A program made the position numbers and the translations under genes. 64,000 bases of DNA from Roseivirga echinicomitans (GTDB lineage: Bacteria > Bacteroidota > Bacteroidia > Cytophagales > Cyclobacteriaceae), in assembly GCF_001592935.1 (NCBI RefSeq), contig NZ_LRDB01000023.1:124001-188000 (forward strand), read 5' to 3'. A model generated the notes under the pieces. The model had not been told where the DNA came from and did not search any database. It saw nothing but the letters and a program-made list of their open reading frames with translations. The stretch's first letter is position 1. Every line of letters starts with the position of its first letter. This document shows positions 22,808-33,115 of this stretch, piece after piece.

Positions 22808-25216
22808 TTACTTCAACACTTTAATATCGAACTTGAGCGCTCCCATTTGACCATTATCGCCATAAGCGTCTATATGAACATTAAAAATAGATCGGATATC
22901 TGAAGTGAAAAATGAGATCTCAGCCTCGCCATTTTCATTGGTGAGGATACTAGGCCTCCAAATCAACGAATTTCGGAAATCGGTAAAAACTCTGTCTTCA
23001 GGCACTTTATCATAGTCGGGTTCATAGACTTCTGGCACCTCATAATATCCATTAAAGTAACGGGTAGAGTTTGCTTCTTTAGGGGCTCTATAGGTTTTGA
23101 AGACTCCGTTTATAAAGAGTTTTTCACCATCGCGAGGTTCCCTCCCACTTAAATGATTCGTACAGTTGAGGATATTGTACATACAGACATAATCGGTGTT
23201 CCTGCCTTCAATTATATTCCGAGCATTACCATGGGCAACACCATATTGATCTTGATGTGATTCGACTACAAAGTCATCTAACCTTCTTACATCATTCTCT
23301 ACTTGAGGGAGAATATTCCAGTTTTTAGTTGAGGCAAAGATCCTCTTCTGTTGGTCAAGCTTGTCCCAACTCCATTTAACGGTGGCGTCAAATGGTGTAT
23401 GAAAATTTAAAAGCGCACCTTCAACCTCGTCCACTTTAAAAAATAGCTTCCCTCCTTTTGACCAGTACAACATGCTGTCCGTTAACAACAACTCTCCATT
23501 TTTATCCGTGTTTAAAATTGAGGCACCAAACATAGACACCACTTGTATCTTTTGTTGATCGAGTGCTCTAAGTACTTTATTAGTAACCGAATTAGGATTA
23601 ATTTTTACCGACACCTTTAAGTCCGAATCTGTTAAATTCTCTGATTGAACTCTTGGCCAACGATAAGATCGCCAGCCTTGGGTGAGCATAAGCAAATCCA
23701 AATGATCTCTATCGGTTTTTACTTCACCAGAAAAATAGCTTTTAGGGTTATGGATCTGTCCTCTAATTTCATTCGACAAGAAGAAATAAGAAACAATATT
23801 ATCTTCATCAAAAACGGATTTAAAAACCTCGTCTACCACCGACATTCCAATTACCGTTTGAACAGGTTGGCCCTGATCATTGGTTACTTTTAATTTAAGG
23901 TCAATCCTTTCTTTAGTGGTATAATTGGCCTTGTTCAGTTCGTAGGTAATATTCAGCTTTTTTTGATTGTTCACGAAAACCAAACGCTCCGCCAATTTTT
24001 GCCCCTCGCTATTCGATAAGCTGACTTTGATAATACCTTTGGGTAGCGACACTGTTGGCACCTTCAAAGGTACTCCGTCACCAGACATAATGATCATTGA
24101 TTCATAAAACAACTGTCCTCGCTGCTCTATGGAGAATGTCAGAGAATCTCCTTCAAACCCTTCACTTTTCTTAACTGCAATAAGAAGATCATCTTCTGTT
24201 TGTTTAGACACATTCAATACAAATCCAGCATCATATACTTTAGGGAAGCTAAAAACTGAGTCGATTTTAGGAGAGATGATGGAGACTGAGTATTGCTTAG
24301 AAGGGAGTGGTAAAATGTAAAAGCTGCCCATTCCATTATGGCGTGACTTAAAGGAAGTAACCACACTACCCTTCTCATCTAGAACTATGGCCGAATCAAT
24401 TTCTACAGGTGCTCCGTTTTTATGAACCGCCTTAAAGGCAATTTGCGTAGAAATTCCTTGAACAAGACTCCCTCCTTCTGGCATTAGATTGAATTGGATC
24501 CGCTGTGTATTTGAAGGCAGTGCAACAGGAAGTTCAAATTGCTCCTCGCCCAAATTGGAATCCACATCAATCTTCAATATTAGGTTTTCGAAGGCTTTTA
24601 ATTTGTTGAAACTGGGCAGAGCAATCCCCAAACTATCGGTAGTGGTTTTAACCCGAGCTAAGCGTTTGTTTTCACTCCATATTTCAGCATTAATTTTGGC
24701 TTCCGTTACTAACTCTCCAGATCTTCTTACCACTTTAATTTTTGGTGATAATGCATTTAGCTCGGCCGTTAATACATTATCGAAATTGACATCCACCAAT
24801 ATTGTGGGCGTTATCCTTGATTTAAGGAGGATACTTTTGGTCTTTTTCACCTCATCGGAAAAAGAGTTTCGAGTAAAGGCAAAAAGGCTATACTCTCCTT
24901 GCTTCAATGTGTCGGCAAGGAAAAGATGACCTTCTGAAAAACCATTACTGATTTCGAAAATCTCTTTAAAAACAACTTGATTTTCGGCCTTACTCCTTAG
25001 CTCTACAAATAAGGAGGAATCAAGACTAGAAGGAAGTAGGCTTTGAGCGTTTAAAACGGTAGCGCTAAACCACAAATCTTCGCCCAATTCGAAAACGGAT
25101 TTATTGAGTTGAAGATAAATGGACTGTTCATTCGAAGGGGTTTGTGCAGCCAAATCACCCTTGAGGGATACTTGAAGCCCAACAATAAAAAATAAGAGAC
25201 CGATGAGCTTTTTCAA
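22808..25216 (-). CDS. Large secreted macroglobulin-like (MG2-type) protein
   Basis: An 802-aa secreted protein with a signal peptide (residues 1-24, cleavage near LAAQ). The first mature segment SIYLQLNKSVFELGEDLWFSA is the typical MG2 macroglobulin entry motif found in many Bacteroidota cell-surface proteins, followed by repeated beta-sandwich modules (about 30-450). The last part includes RPSILTNENGEAEISFFTSD, characteristic of the C-terminal domain of these proteins. No thioester motif or TonB plug is visible. It may serve in cell-envelope assembly or in a T9SS/TonB-related surface complex. The start is a TTG at 25216, because a stop codon lies two codons upstream and no ATG fits. Confidence 0.7.
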   Translation of the reverse strand: MKKLIGLLFFIVGLQVSLKGDLAAQTPSNEQSIYLQLNKSVFELGEDLWFSATVLNAQSLLPSSLDSSLFVELRSKAENQVVFKEIFEISNGFSEGHLFLADTLKQGEYSLFAFTRNSFSDEVKKTKSILLKSRITPTILVDVNFDNVLTAELNALSPKIKVVRRSGELVTEAKINAEIWSENKRLARVKTTTDSLGIALPSFNKLKAFENLILKIDVDSNLGEEQFELPVALPSNTQRIQFNLMPEGGSLVQGISTQIAFKAVHKNGAPVEIDSAIVLDEKGSVVTSFKSRHNGMGSFYILPLPSKQYSVSIISPKIDSVFSFPKVYDAGFVLNVSKQTEDDLLIAVKKSEGFEGDSLTFSIEQRGQLFYESMIIMSGDGVPLKVPTVSLPKGIIKVSLSNSEGQKLAERLVFVNNQKKLNITYELNKANYTTKERIDLKLKVTNDQGQPVQTVIGMSVVDEVFKSVFDEDNIVSYFFLSNEIRGQIHNPKSYFSGEVKTDRDHLDLLMLTQGWRSYRWPRVQSENLTDSDLKVSVKINPNSVTNKVLRALDQQKIQVVSMFGASILNTDKNGELLLTDSMLYWSKGGKLFFKVDEVEGALLNFHTPFDATVKWSWDKLDQQKRIFASTKNWNILPQVENDVRRLDDFVVESHQDQYGVAHGNARNIIEGRNTDYVCMYNILNCTNHLSGREPRDGEKLFINGVFKTYRAPKEANSTRYFNGYYEVPEVYEPDYDKVPEDRVFTDFRNSLIWRPSILTNENGEAEISFFTSDIRSIFNVHIDAYGDNGQMGALKFDIKVLK

Positions 25217-25236
25217 TATTCACATATTAAATAAAT

Positions 25237-25273
25237 AGACACCTTTCAAGTTCTGAAAACCTGAAAAGTGTCT
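25237..25273 (-). terminator. Hairpin terminator after icmF
   Basis: AGACACCTTTCAAGTT (25237-25252) and AACCTGAAAAGTGTCT (25258-25273) form a 16-bp stem with a 5-nt loop. As minus-strand RNA all pairs hold with two G-U wobbles, whereas plus-strand RNA would have two A-C mismatches. So the structure serves minus-strand transcripts and ends the icmF message before the macroglobulin-like gene. Confidence 0.7.
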
Positions 25274-25290
25274 AAAAATACGACCAAAAA

Positions 25291-28200
25291 TTACATATTC
25301 CTTCTGTACTGCCCGCCCACTTCGAACAAAGCAGAAGTGATTTGACCGAGTGAACAATACTTACTCGCTTCCATCAATTCTTCAAAGATGTTCTCATTCT
25401 GAACCGCTGCTGCCTGAATTTTATTAATTAAATCCTCGGCCTTATTCGCGTTTCCTTTTTGAAGTTCTTCCAACATCTTGATTTGGTATTCCTTTTCTTC
25501 AGGCGTTGCACGAATTACTTCCTTCGGTAAAACGGTTGGTGAGCCTTTAGAACTTAAGAAGGTGTTCACCCCAATAATCGGGAATTCACCTGTATGCTTA
25601 AGCGTCTCGTAGTAAAGTGATTCTTCTTGAATTTTGCTTCGCTGATACATGGTTTCCATAGCACCCAAAACGCCTCCACGTTCTGTAATTCTATCGAACT
25701 CTAAAAGAACAGCTTCCTCAACCAACTCGGTCAGTTCTTCAATAATGAAAGAACCTTGCAGCGGATTTTCATTAGTCGCTAAACCTAATTCTTTATTGAT
25801 GATCAACTGAATAGCCATTGCCCTACGCACCGACTCTTCGGTTGGGGTCGTAATGGCCTCATCATAAGCATTTGTATGTAAAGAGTTACAGTTATCGTAA
25901 ATCGCATACAAAGCCTGTAACGTAGTTCTGATATCATTGAAATCGATCTCTTGCGCATGCAACGAACGACCCGAAGTTTGAATATGGTATTTCAGCATTT
26001 GCGCTCTGGCATTTGCACCATACTTCTGCTTCATGGCTTTCGCCCAAATTCTTCTGGCTACACGGCCAATCACTGCATATTCAGGATCAATTCCGTTGGA
26101 GAAGAAGAAAGAAAGGTTCGGCCCGAACTTATCAATGTCCATTCCACGGCTCAAGTAGTATTCAACGTAAGTGAAGCCATTCGCCAAAGTAAAGGCCAAT
26201 TGTGAAATCGGATTCGCACCCGCCTCAGCAATATGATACCCCGAAATCGATACAGAATAGAAATTTCTTACATTCTTATCGATGAAATATTGCTGAACAT
26301 CACCCATCAATCGTAGGGCAAATTCGGTAGAGAAAATACAAGTATTTTGTGCTTGGTCTTCTTTTAGGATATCGGCCTGCACCGTACCGCGCACTACGGA
26401 AAGTGTTCTGGTTTTAATCTCTTGGTAAACATCAGCTGGTAAAACCTGATCGCCCGTAACGCCCAAAAGCATCAGTCCTAAACCGTCATTTCCTTCTGGA
26501 AGTTCGCCTTGGTATAGCGGACGTACTACGCCTTTCTTCTTATAAATGGCTTTGATTTTTTCTTCAATATCAGCCTCTAAGTCATTCTCTTTAATGTACA
26601 CTTCACATTGCTGATCAATGGCGGCATTCATAAAGAAACCAAGCAACATTGGCGCAGGACCGTTGATGGTCATTGAAACCGAAGTCGTTGGTGATGATAA
26701 ATTAAAACCTGAATAGAGTTTCTTGGCATCGTCAAGACAGCAAATACTTACTCCTGAGTTACCAATTTTACCGTGAATATCTGGTCGGTAACCTGGGTCG
26801 TTTCCGTAAAGTGTTACTGAATCGAAAGCCGTAGACAGACGAGCTGCTGGCATTCCTAAACTCACATAATGGAAACGTCTGTTGGTTCTTTCTGGCCCGC
26901 CTTCACCCGCAAACATACGGGTTGGGTCCTCGCCCTCTCTTTTGAAAGGGTAAATACCAGCAGTATAAGGAAATTCACCCGGTACATTCTCTTGCAGTGA
27001 CCATCTTAAAATATCTCCCCAACTTCTGAATTTTGGTAAAGATACTTTCGGCACTTGCGTGTGAGAAAGTGACTCGGTATGCGTCTTGATTTTAATTTCT
27101 TTGTCACGAACCTTGAAAGAGTAAACCGGATCAGTATAGGTTTTCTTCTTGGCTTCCCACTCTTCAATTAAGATCCAGTTTCTTGGATCTAAATCAAGCT
27201 TCACTTGCTCGTAAGTTTCTTGTAACCCTTTGATCAATCGGTCGCGATCGGCAATGGTTGAGTTCTTGAGCGTGGCCATTGAGGTGTGCAAACCGTAAAG
27301 TTTATCAGCCACATCGGCTTGATTTAAAGCCCACTCATCATATGAACGATTTGATTCAGAGATCTCAGAAAGGTAACGCGTTCTGCTTGGAGGAATCACG
27401 AAGACCTTCTCGGACATCTCATTGGTAATCTCAAAAACAGACTCCAATTTGGCACCCGTTTTCTCCACCACTTTATCCATGATTACTCGGTAAAGCGAGT
27501 TCATTCCAGGATCGTTGAACTGCGAAGCGATAGTGCCATGAACAGGCATATCATCTACCTTAGCGGACCATAGTCCGTGGTTACGTTGGAATTGCTTTTT
27601 AACATCACGCAGGGCATCTAAAGCTCCGCGCTTATCGAATTTATTGAGGGCAATTACATCGGCAAAATCGAGCATGTCGATTTTTTCCAACTGTGTTGCC
27701 GCACCGTACTCTGGCGTCATCACATAAAGAGATACATCAGAGTGGTCTAATATTTCAGTATCGGATTGCCCAATACCAGAAGTTTCTAAAATAATCAGGT
27801 CGTATTGAGCGGCTTTCAAAATTTGAACCGCTTCTCTCACGTGTTTCGAAAGTGCCAAATTGGATTGACGGGTAGCCAATGAACGCATGTAAACGCGTGA
27901 ATTATTAATGGAATTCATTCGAATTCTATCTCCCAAAAGTGCTCCACCCGTTTTTCTTTTCGAAGGGTCAACCGACACAATGGCGATAGTTTTATCTTCA
28001 AAGTCCATCAAGAACCTGCGCACCAGTTCATCTACCAAAGATGATTTTCCAGAACCCCCAGTTCCTGTAATCCCAAGAATAGGAGTTTCTACCTTGTCGG
28101 CCATGGCATGCACCTTGTCCATTTCGCCTTTTGATTCTTCAGGGAAGTTTTCCGCAGCAGAAATCAATCGAGCAATCGCCTTTGTGTTTTTCTCAACAAT

Positions 28201-28671
28201 GTGATCTACTTCATCAGTCAAGTTTTCTCCCGTTGGAAAATCGCATTGCTGCACCATATCGTTGATCATGCCTTGCAAGCCCATTTTACGACCATCATCT
28301 GGTGCATAAATTCGGGTAATGCCATAGTCCATTAGTTCTTTAATTTCTTCAGGCAGAATTACACCACCTCCACCACCAAAAATCTTGATGTGACCAGCGC
28401 CTTTTTCCATCAGCAAATCACGCATGTATTTGAAATACTCTACGTGCCCACCTTGATAAGAAGTCATTGCAATGGCTTGCGCATCTTCTTGAATGGCAGT
28501 ATTCACTACCTCATCTACACTTCTATCATGCCCCAAATGGATCACTTCGCAGCCAGTAGCCTGGATGATTCTCCGCATAATGTTAATCGCGGCATCGTGG
28601 CCATCAAAAAGGGAGGCGGCTGTGACTAATCTTACTTTATTTTTGGGTTTGTATGGTACTACTTCTTGCAT
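25291..28671 (-). CDS. icmF: Fused acyl-CoA mutase with G-protein chaperone (IcmF-type)
   Basis: A 1126-aa adenosylcobalamin enzyme with all modules in one chain. Residues 12-135 are the B12-binding domain (DGHDAA, with His25 as the likely lower cobalt ligand), 195-410 a MeaB-like GTPase (P-loop [11 protein letters not shown] at 200-210, NKFD), and about 540-1126 the mutase TIM barrel ([38 protein letters not shown]). This order defines IcmF, the fused isobutyryl-CoA/n-butyryl-CoA mutase, which also interconverts isovaleryl- and pivalyl-CoA. The residue equal to the methylmalonyl-CoA mutase carboxylate-binding Arg is Gln775, so methylmalonyl-CoA is an unlikely substrate. The other substrate-pocket residue is Tyr574. 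Role: branched or short-chain acyl-CoA metabolism. Confidence 0.9.
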   Translation of the reverse strand: MQEVVPYKPKNKVRLVTAASLFDGHDAAINIMRRIIQATGCEVIHLGHDRSVDEVVNTAIQEDAQAIAMTSYQGGHVEYFKYMRDLLMEKGAGHIKIFGGGGGVILPEEIKELMDYGITRIYAPDDGRKMGLQGMINDMVQQCDFPTGENLTDEVDHIVEKNTKAIARLISAAENFPEESKGEMDKVHAMADKVETPILGITGTGGSGKSSLVDELVRRFLMDFEDKTIAIVSVDPSKRKTGGALLGDRIRMNSINNSRVYMRSLATRQSNLALSKHVREAVQILKAAQYDLIILETSGIGQSDTEILDHSDVSLYVMTPEYGAATQLEKIDMLDFADVIALNKFDKRGALDALRDVKKQFQRNHGLWSAKVDDMPVHGTIASQFNDPGMNSLYRVIMDKVVEKTGAKLESVFEITNEMSEKVFVIPPSRTRYLSEISESNRSYDEWALNQADVADKLYGLHTSMATLKNSTIADRDRLIKGLQETYEQVKLDLDPRNWILIEEWEAKKKTYTDPVYSFKVRDKEIKIKTHTESLSHTQVPKVSLPKFRSWGDILRWSLQENVPGEFPYTAGIYPFKREGEDPTRMFAGEGGPERTNRRFHYVSLGMPAARLSTAFDSVTLYGNDPGYRPDIHGKIGNSGVSICCLDDAKKLYSGFNLSSPTTSVSMTINGPAPMLLGFFMNAAIDQQCEVYIKENDLEADIEEKIKAIYKKKGVVRPLYQGELPEGNDGLGLMLLGVTGDQVLPADVYQEIKTRTLSVVRGTVQADILKEDQAQNTCIFSTEFALRLMGDVQQYFIDKNVRNFYSVSISGYHIAEAGANPISQLAFTLANGFTYVEYYLSRGMDIDKFGPNLSFFFSNGIDPEYAVIGRVARRIWAKAMKQKYGANARAQMLKYHIQTSGRSLHAQEIDFNDIRTTLQALYAIYDNCNSLHTNAYDEAITTPTEESVRRAMAIQLIINKELGLATNENPLQGSFIIEELTELVEEAVLLEFDRITERGGVLGAMETMYQRSKIQEESLYYETLKHTGEFPIIGVNTFLSSKGSPTVLPKEVIRATPEEKEYQIKMLEELQKGNANKAEDLINKIQAAAVQNENIFEELMEASKYCSLGQITSALFEVGGQYRRNM

Positions 28672-28724
28672 AAAATGGTGTTCTAAGCTATTGGATTGCG
28701 AATTTAAGCAAAAGCAGTGAGTTT

Positions 28725-28740
28725 CCTAACAGTTGTTAGG
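28725..28740. promoter_or_regulatory. Palindromic candidate operator upstream of icmF
   Basis: CCTAACAGTTGTTAGG is an inverted repeat of 7-nt arms (CCTAACA/TGTTAGG) around two bases, located 54-69 nt upstream of the icmF start in an otherwise featureless 138-bp gap. Its size and symmetry fit a TetR- or GntR-type operator, as acyl-CoA genes often have. No regulator gene is adjacent. Confidence 0.35.
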
Positions 28741-28809
28741 AGGAATGGAGAGTTGTGTCTTTGCAAATGAAATGATAGAGTAAAATATCTATCAGAGGCT
28801 AAAATGGAG

Positions 28810-30996
28810 TTACTTCTCCAGTTCTCTCAATGCCTTTTGGTTGATGTCATCCTTAATGCCATCCAGAATATTAAGAATTTCACGGTCTGTTAATCGCCAA
28901 CTCAAAGAAGCACGGTTCGACTTCTGATTTTGATATTCAAATTCGACACGTCTTAAATGGCTTCCATAATCGGCAGAAATCATATCGAAGCGCTGCTCAT
29001 TTTTTATCGTCTGAATTTGATCCCAGCTTCTCACGGCACCTTGAATAGGCGAAATAAACTTCTGAATTAAGTTCTTCGAATGATCTTCCTCCACTGGCGG
29101 CTCTTTACTCGAATCTCGTATCGTAATGATCACAACTTCCGAAGTATTCTCTTTGATCCAGTCCTTAAACACATGTAAAAAAGTGGTGGCATCTGAAATG
29201 CCGTAATTGTCTGAAATTCCAGCATCAGCAATACTCATTTTAGGAGTAGTCGGCAGCGAAATAGAAGGGGAAAAATACGGAAATGTAGCACTCATTCTCA
29301 GAGCTGTTAAAAATCTTAGGCTATCAGGTTGATGTTGGGCCAAAAGCAAATTAAAATCTACTCCTTGAATTTTTGAATGATCCTTGTTAGCGCCAGTGTT
29401 AAAAAAGGCAGTTGGGTGAGGAGAAATATATAGTTTTCGTCCATCGTTGGTAATGGTAGAGCCTACAATCAGCAAAGGAATTTCAGCATTGAACTCGGGT
29501 GCCCTATAGGTTGAAATTGGGTTATCCAATAAGCCATGAAGGTTAGACTTTAGACGTTGTTCAAACTCATAGCCTCTTTCTTTTTTATACTTGAAGCCAC
29601 CATATTCAAAGCTCCTAAATTTCACAAACAGATCGTTGACCAGCAGGGTGAAAATTACAGGATTGAGCACATCCTTACTAATATCACCCAAATGCTCATG
29701 TGCTTGCGGGTCTAATTTTTTCCATGCCAGTTCTCGGTAAAAAGCTGCTCCAAATAAGCCTCCTGATGCGCCAGTAATCATAAAGGTGCTGTTCATTAAG
29801 TCCCCTTTAAAAACCGAATCTGCATGTTGTAAAACATTTGTAGTCCATAAAGCAGAACGTTGACCTCCCCCACTTACAGCAACTAAAACCATTCTAGGTT
29901 TATCTTCCTTGAACTTCACCTTCCAGTTTTCAAGCATCTCTAACATGTATGCTTTAGAGGCTTCTACATTTTCTTCTGAAGTATATTCTTGAAGGTTTTC
30001 TAACTTATATTCTGCCGGAGTGCTTTCGTAATTCAGGCCATAAGCCGGATACTGATAAGTAAGAAAATCCGTAGCAAAAACCATATTCAGTAGAATGAAT
30101 ACGCCCACTATTCCACTGATAATCCATGACCTAAACCAGAAGCTTAAAGCACCTGTCAGCATTACAATCATGGTGAGTAATAAAGTACCAGAGGCAGCCG
30201 CAGGGATTTGAAAGATAGCTACGTCCTGAAAAAGCCCCAAGCTAAAAATAATCACGAGTACCAATGACTCTATAATAATCGCATTTCGCTGATTCTGAAG
30301 AAAGACCCTCAAAATTGCCATCCTATCATAATACTCCTCGAAACGTCTGGTAGAGTAAACTTTGAAATTGAGACTCAAATAATAATCCACCTTCACTCTG
30401 CTTCTTTTCAGAGATTGTAATTTTCTAAAAGCCTTTAGCTTTTGGCTGTTCGTTCTTTTTAATTTCAGCTGTTGATTAATGCCCAATACCTTAAAAATAT
30501 CCCGATTGGTTTTAAAGAAATAGGCAAACAGGAAGACCAAAAAGGCGATACAACCAATCAACACACCAGCTACTTTAATGGCAGTTTCTTGGCTAGCTCC
30601 TTCTCCTGCATCCTGTTGAAACTGGATGATTTTGAGCACATAAAACACCAAAAAGCTAAAAGGAATTATCGAGTTATTGATGCAAAAATGAGCCAATGGC
30701 TTGGGTAAAGTACCCAAAAAAGGAAACCTAAAACCATCAAGAATGTAGCTGGTAATATTAAAGGCCATGCCAAAACCTGCCACGGCAATCCCCATTATAA
30801 AGAAGCCCCAAATAGAAACTTCATCTAAATAAACAGGATCTAAAAACAGATAAGGTATCCCTAAATTCTCACCAAAACTGCCTCCTACAACCGAAAACAA
30901 AATGAACCAGTACACCAATAAAAATTGGTTGTATTTAATATGTACAACGATCAGTTGCACAGGAAAACTGGACCATATTTTCTTTAATAACTTCAA
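28810..30996 (-). CDS. Membrane-anchored patatin-like phospholipase
   Basis: A 728-aa protein. The N-terminal half has about six membrane segments (near 25-45, 63-85, 105-122, 143-163, 235-255 and 265-310). The C-terminal half is a patatin-like lipase: oxyanion-hole glycines in VAVSGGGQRSALW (about 372-385), nucleophile serine in ITGASGGLFGA, and the catalytic Asp in SIADAGISDNYG. Expected activity is lipid acyl hydrolysis at the inner membrane. The start is a TTG touching the stop codon of the methyltransferase gene (TAATTG), so translation is coupled. Architecture of integral membrane helices plus patatin is uncommon compared with soluble or outer-membrane PlpD forms. Confidence 0.82.
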   Translation of the reverse strand: MKLLKKIWSSFPVQLIVVHIKYNQFLLVYWFILFSVVGGSFGENLGIPYLFLDPVYLDEVSIWGFFIMGIAVAGFGMAFNITSYILDGFRFPFLGTLPKPLAHFCINNSIIPFSFLVFYVLKIIQFQQDAGEGASQETAIKVAGVLIGCIAFLVFLFAYFFKTNRDIFKVLGINQQLKLKRTNSQKLKAFRKLQSLKRSRVKVDYYLSLNFKVYSTRRFEEYYDRMAILRVFLQNQRNAIIIESLVLVIIFSLGLFQDVAIFQIPAAASGTLLLTMIVMLTGALSFWFRSWIISGIVGVFILLNMVFATDFLTYQYPAYGLNYESTPAEYKLENLQEYTSEENVEASKAYMLEMLENWKVKFKEDKPRMVLVAVSGGGQRSALWTTNVLQHADSVFKGDLMNSTFMITGASGGLFGAAFYRELAWKKLDPQAHEHLGDISKDVLNPVIFTLLVNDLFVKFRSFEYGGFKYKKERGYEFEQRLKSNLHGLLDNPISTYRAPEFNAEIPLLIVGSTITNDGRKLYISPHPTAFFNTGANKDHSKIQGVDFNLLLAQHQPDSLRFLTALRMSATFPYFSPSISLPTTPKMSIADAGISDNYGISDATTFLHVFKDWIKENTSEVVIITIRDSSKEPPVEEDHSKNLIQKFISPIQGAVRSWDQIQTIKNEQRFDMISADYGSHLRRVEFEYQNQKSNRASLSWRLTDREILNILDGIKDDINQKALRELEK

Positions 30997-32163
30997 TTAG
31001 CTTTCTCTACGGGTTCCAGCATATAACTCATATTCCAACAAACGAGAGTCAATTTTCGCATTATAAAATTCAACCCTTCTTTTGGCACGTAAACCAATTG
31101 TTTTGGCCAAGTCCAAATTCCCTGTAAACACATACCCCATGTATCCTTTACACTGCTGCTTGAAAAAATCACCAATGGCAGAATAGATTTCTTCCAAATC
31201 CTTATCGGCTCCAAGTCGCTCACCGTATTCTGGATTGAACATGACCACACCGGTTTCCTCAGGAATTTCTGTTTCTCTAAAATCACAAACCTGAAAATCG
31301 ATCAAGTGATAAACACCTGCGGTTCTAGCATTCATTTTCGCAGAAGTAATCGCGCCACCGTTGATGTCTGATGCGATAATTCTAAAGTCGAGTTGTTTTT
31401 TTTGTTGCAGCTGTGCTAGCCGTATATAGCCTTGCCATGATTCTTCACTGTATCCATTAATGTGCATAAAACCGAAGTTTTCACGAAACAAGCCTGGAGC
31501 AGTGTTGGTCGCGATCAAGGCTGCTTCAATGGCCAAAGTACCACTTCCGCACATTGGATTTACAAATGTGCTTTTTTTGTCCCAATTACTGGCAATGATG
31601 GCTGAGGCCGCCAAAGACTCAATCATTGGTGCTTTGCCTGGTATTTTTCTGTAACCATGCTTAGCAATGGTTTCCCCAGAAGTATCGAAATAAACACGTA
31701 CTTTTTCGTCCCTCCAGTACAAATGAATGACAGTGCCATCTCTATCGGAACCTGAATCGGGGCGTTTGCCTGTTTTTTTCACAAATCGATCAGCAATTGC
31801 GTCTTTAGCTCTGAGGTTGGCGAAACGGTCATCGGTAATGGTGTCGTTACGCACGTAAGAGGTGATCGAGAAATAATCATCTATATCGAAATAATCTTCC
31901 CACGGAATCTTGGATAACTCTTTATACAATTCATCCGCATTAACGGCCCTGAATCTTTTGATTTGAAAAAGCACACGTCCCGCTGTTCGCAAAAACATAT
32001 TCAGCTTTAAGCAATCATCCATAAAACCGTTTACTTCAACTTCGGTGATGCCCTGACTTTCCACCTTAAAACCCAAAGCCTCAATCTCTTGAGCAAGCCA
32101 AGGGCTTTGTTTTGGAAAACAAGTAACAACAATCTGACTGGGGTAAGGGAATACTTGGCTCAT
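30997..32163 (-). CDS. THUMP-domain class I rRNA/tRNA guanine methyltransferase (RlmL/TrmN-like)
   Basis: A SAM-dependent RNA methyltransferase of about 388 aa. The N-terminal part (about 45-155) is the ferredoxin-like and THUMP RNA-binding unit. The Rossmann domain includes NPMCGSGTLAIEAALIA (SAM site), IASDINGGAITSAKMNARTAG, and the catalytic MFNPEYGERLG, a variant of the N-P-P-Y motif. The best-known relatives methylate N2 of guanine in 23S rRNA (RlmL N-terminal half) or tRNA. Asn-Pro-Glu-Tyr instead of Asn-Pro-Pro-Tyr is seen here and appears in Bacteroidota relatives as far as I recall. I chose the ATG at 32163; a TTG at 32193 would add 10 residues. Confidence 0.85.
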   Translation of the reverse strand: MSQVFPYPSQIVVTCFPKQSPWLAQEIEALGFKVESQGITEVEVNGFMDDCLKLNMFLRTAGRVLFQIKRFRAVNADELYKELSKIPWEDYFDIDDYFSITSYVRNDTITDDRFANLRAKDAIADRFVKKTGKRPDSGSDRDGTVIHLYWRDEKVRVYFDTSGETIAKHGYRKIPGKAPMIESLAASAIIASNWDKKSTFVNPMCGSGTLAIEAALIATNTAPGLFRENFGFMHINGYSEESWQGYIRLAQLQQKKQLDFRIIASDINGGAITSAKMNARTAGVYHLIDFQVCDFRETEIPEETGVVMFNPEYGERLGADKDLEEIYSAIGDFFKQQCKGYMGYVFTGNLDLAKTIGLRAKRRVEFYNAKIDSRLLEYELYAGTRRES

Positions 32164-32349
32164 ATTGGCGTGAAGTACCGAAATTTTTAACAAATTATTC
32201 GACTTCGAGAAGATAGCTGATATAAAACTTATAAACCAGTAATAATTCTGGAGGAATGTCAGGTAAGTTTCTTCGATAGAAATTTCAAATCTCTACTGTT
32301 TTCATCAATATCAATTGTATTTTTGACCCCTCATTTAAAGAATGGAACT

Positions 32350-32868
32350 ATGAAAACTTGGTTTACCTGTAAGGTGAAATATATGAAGGAAGACGAACAA
32401 GGTCGCACTAAAAGTGTGAGCGAAACGTATTTGGCCGATGCCCTTTCTTTTACCGAAGCTGAAGCTAAAATCTACGAAGAGATTGGCCAACGTGTAATGG
32501 GTGAATTTCAGGTTACTGGTATTGCAAAAAGCAGAGTTACCGATGTTTTTGAATACCCAGATGCCGACACTTTCTTCAATTGTAAAGTAGTATACATGGC
32601 AGCTGATGCAGATTCTGGCAAGGAAAAGAAGATTGCCAACTTAATGATGGTGACCGCCAGCGATGTAAAGCAGGCTTACGAACGTATTCGTGAAAGCTTG
32701 AATAATATGTTGGTTACTTTCACAATACCTGAAGTGAAGGAATCTCCAGTTTTGGAAATTTTCCATCATTCGGCTGAGCAAAAAGTGCCAGAAGGCTTTA
32801 AGCCTATTGCTGAAGTTCAGGGTTCACCAGAAGATGAAGACGAAGAAGATGAAGATGAAGAAATTTGA
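32350..32868 (+). CDS. DUF4494 family protein
   Basis: A 172-aa cytoplasmic protein of DUF4494, a family restricted to Bacteroidota. It has two related halves: MKTWFTCKVKYMKEDEQG with LADALSFTEAEAKIYEEI, then FFNCKVVYMAADADSG with VTASDVKQAYERIRESL. This duplicated pattern suggests two similar alpha-beta modules, residues 1-75 and 80-150. The C terminus is a run of Asp and Glu. Function is unknown. The start was set at the ATG at 32350, which gives the usual family N terminus. The last 14 nt overlap the next small gene. Confidence 0.82.
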   Translation: MKTWFTCKVKYMKEDEQGRTKSVSETYLADALSFTEAEAKIYEEIGQRVMGEFQVTGIAKSRVTDVFEYPDADTFFNCKVVYMAADADSGKEKKIANLMMVTASDVKQAYERIRESLNNMLVTFTIPEVKESPVLEIFHHSAEQKVPEGFKPIAEVQGSPEDEDEEDEDEEI

Positions 32869-33112
32869 TCAAGTAAATCCAGCTGCATTCGAATGCCTGA
32901 GAGCTAAGTTGAAAAGTCAGGGCATTGAGCTTCAAGGCATCAGTGGTTACCTGTCTAAAAATGGTATTTCGCTCGATTTCGATTATTCAGAAGCGGAAGA
33001 AAGTCTTTCTATCTCAAACTTAGAAGTGGGTTTTCCTGCCTCTATGATTGGAATGAACAAAGACAAAATTCTGGACATTTTGGATAAAGCGATTTCTGAA
33101 TGTAGAGGATAA
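32855..33112 (+). CDS. Small conserved-looking protein of unknown function
   Basis: An 85-aa protein starting MKKFDQVNPAAFECLRAKL. I do not recognise it. The pattern of a helix, then GISGYLSKNGISLDFDYSEA, then a second helix (MNKDKILDILDKAISE) suggests a small alpha-beta fold. Its start codon lies inside the acidic-repeat coding end of the DUF4494 gene (14-nt overlap, different frame) and its stop is 3 nt before the SGNH gene start, so the three are one operon. The overlap and spacing support a real gene. Confidence 0.7.
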   Translation: MKKFDQVNPAAFECLRAKLKSQGIELQGISGYLSKNGISLDFDYSEAEESLSISNLEVGFPASMIGMNKDKILDILDKAISECRG

Positions 33113-33115
33113 AGC

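Noticed and set aside
25291-28671. Naming the fused mutase methylmalonyl-CoA mutase
   Set aside because: The key carboxylate-binding Arg is replaced by Gln775 and the fused order with a MeaB-like domain defines IcmF.
30993-31286. Alternative minus-strand frame within the THUMP methyltransferase gene
   Set aside because: It lies in another frame of a well-supported gene and shows no motif.
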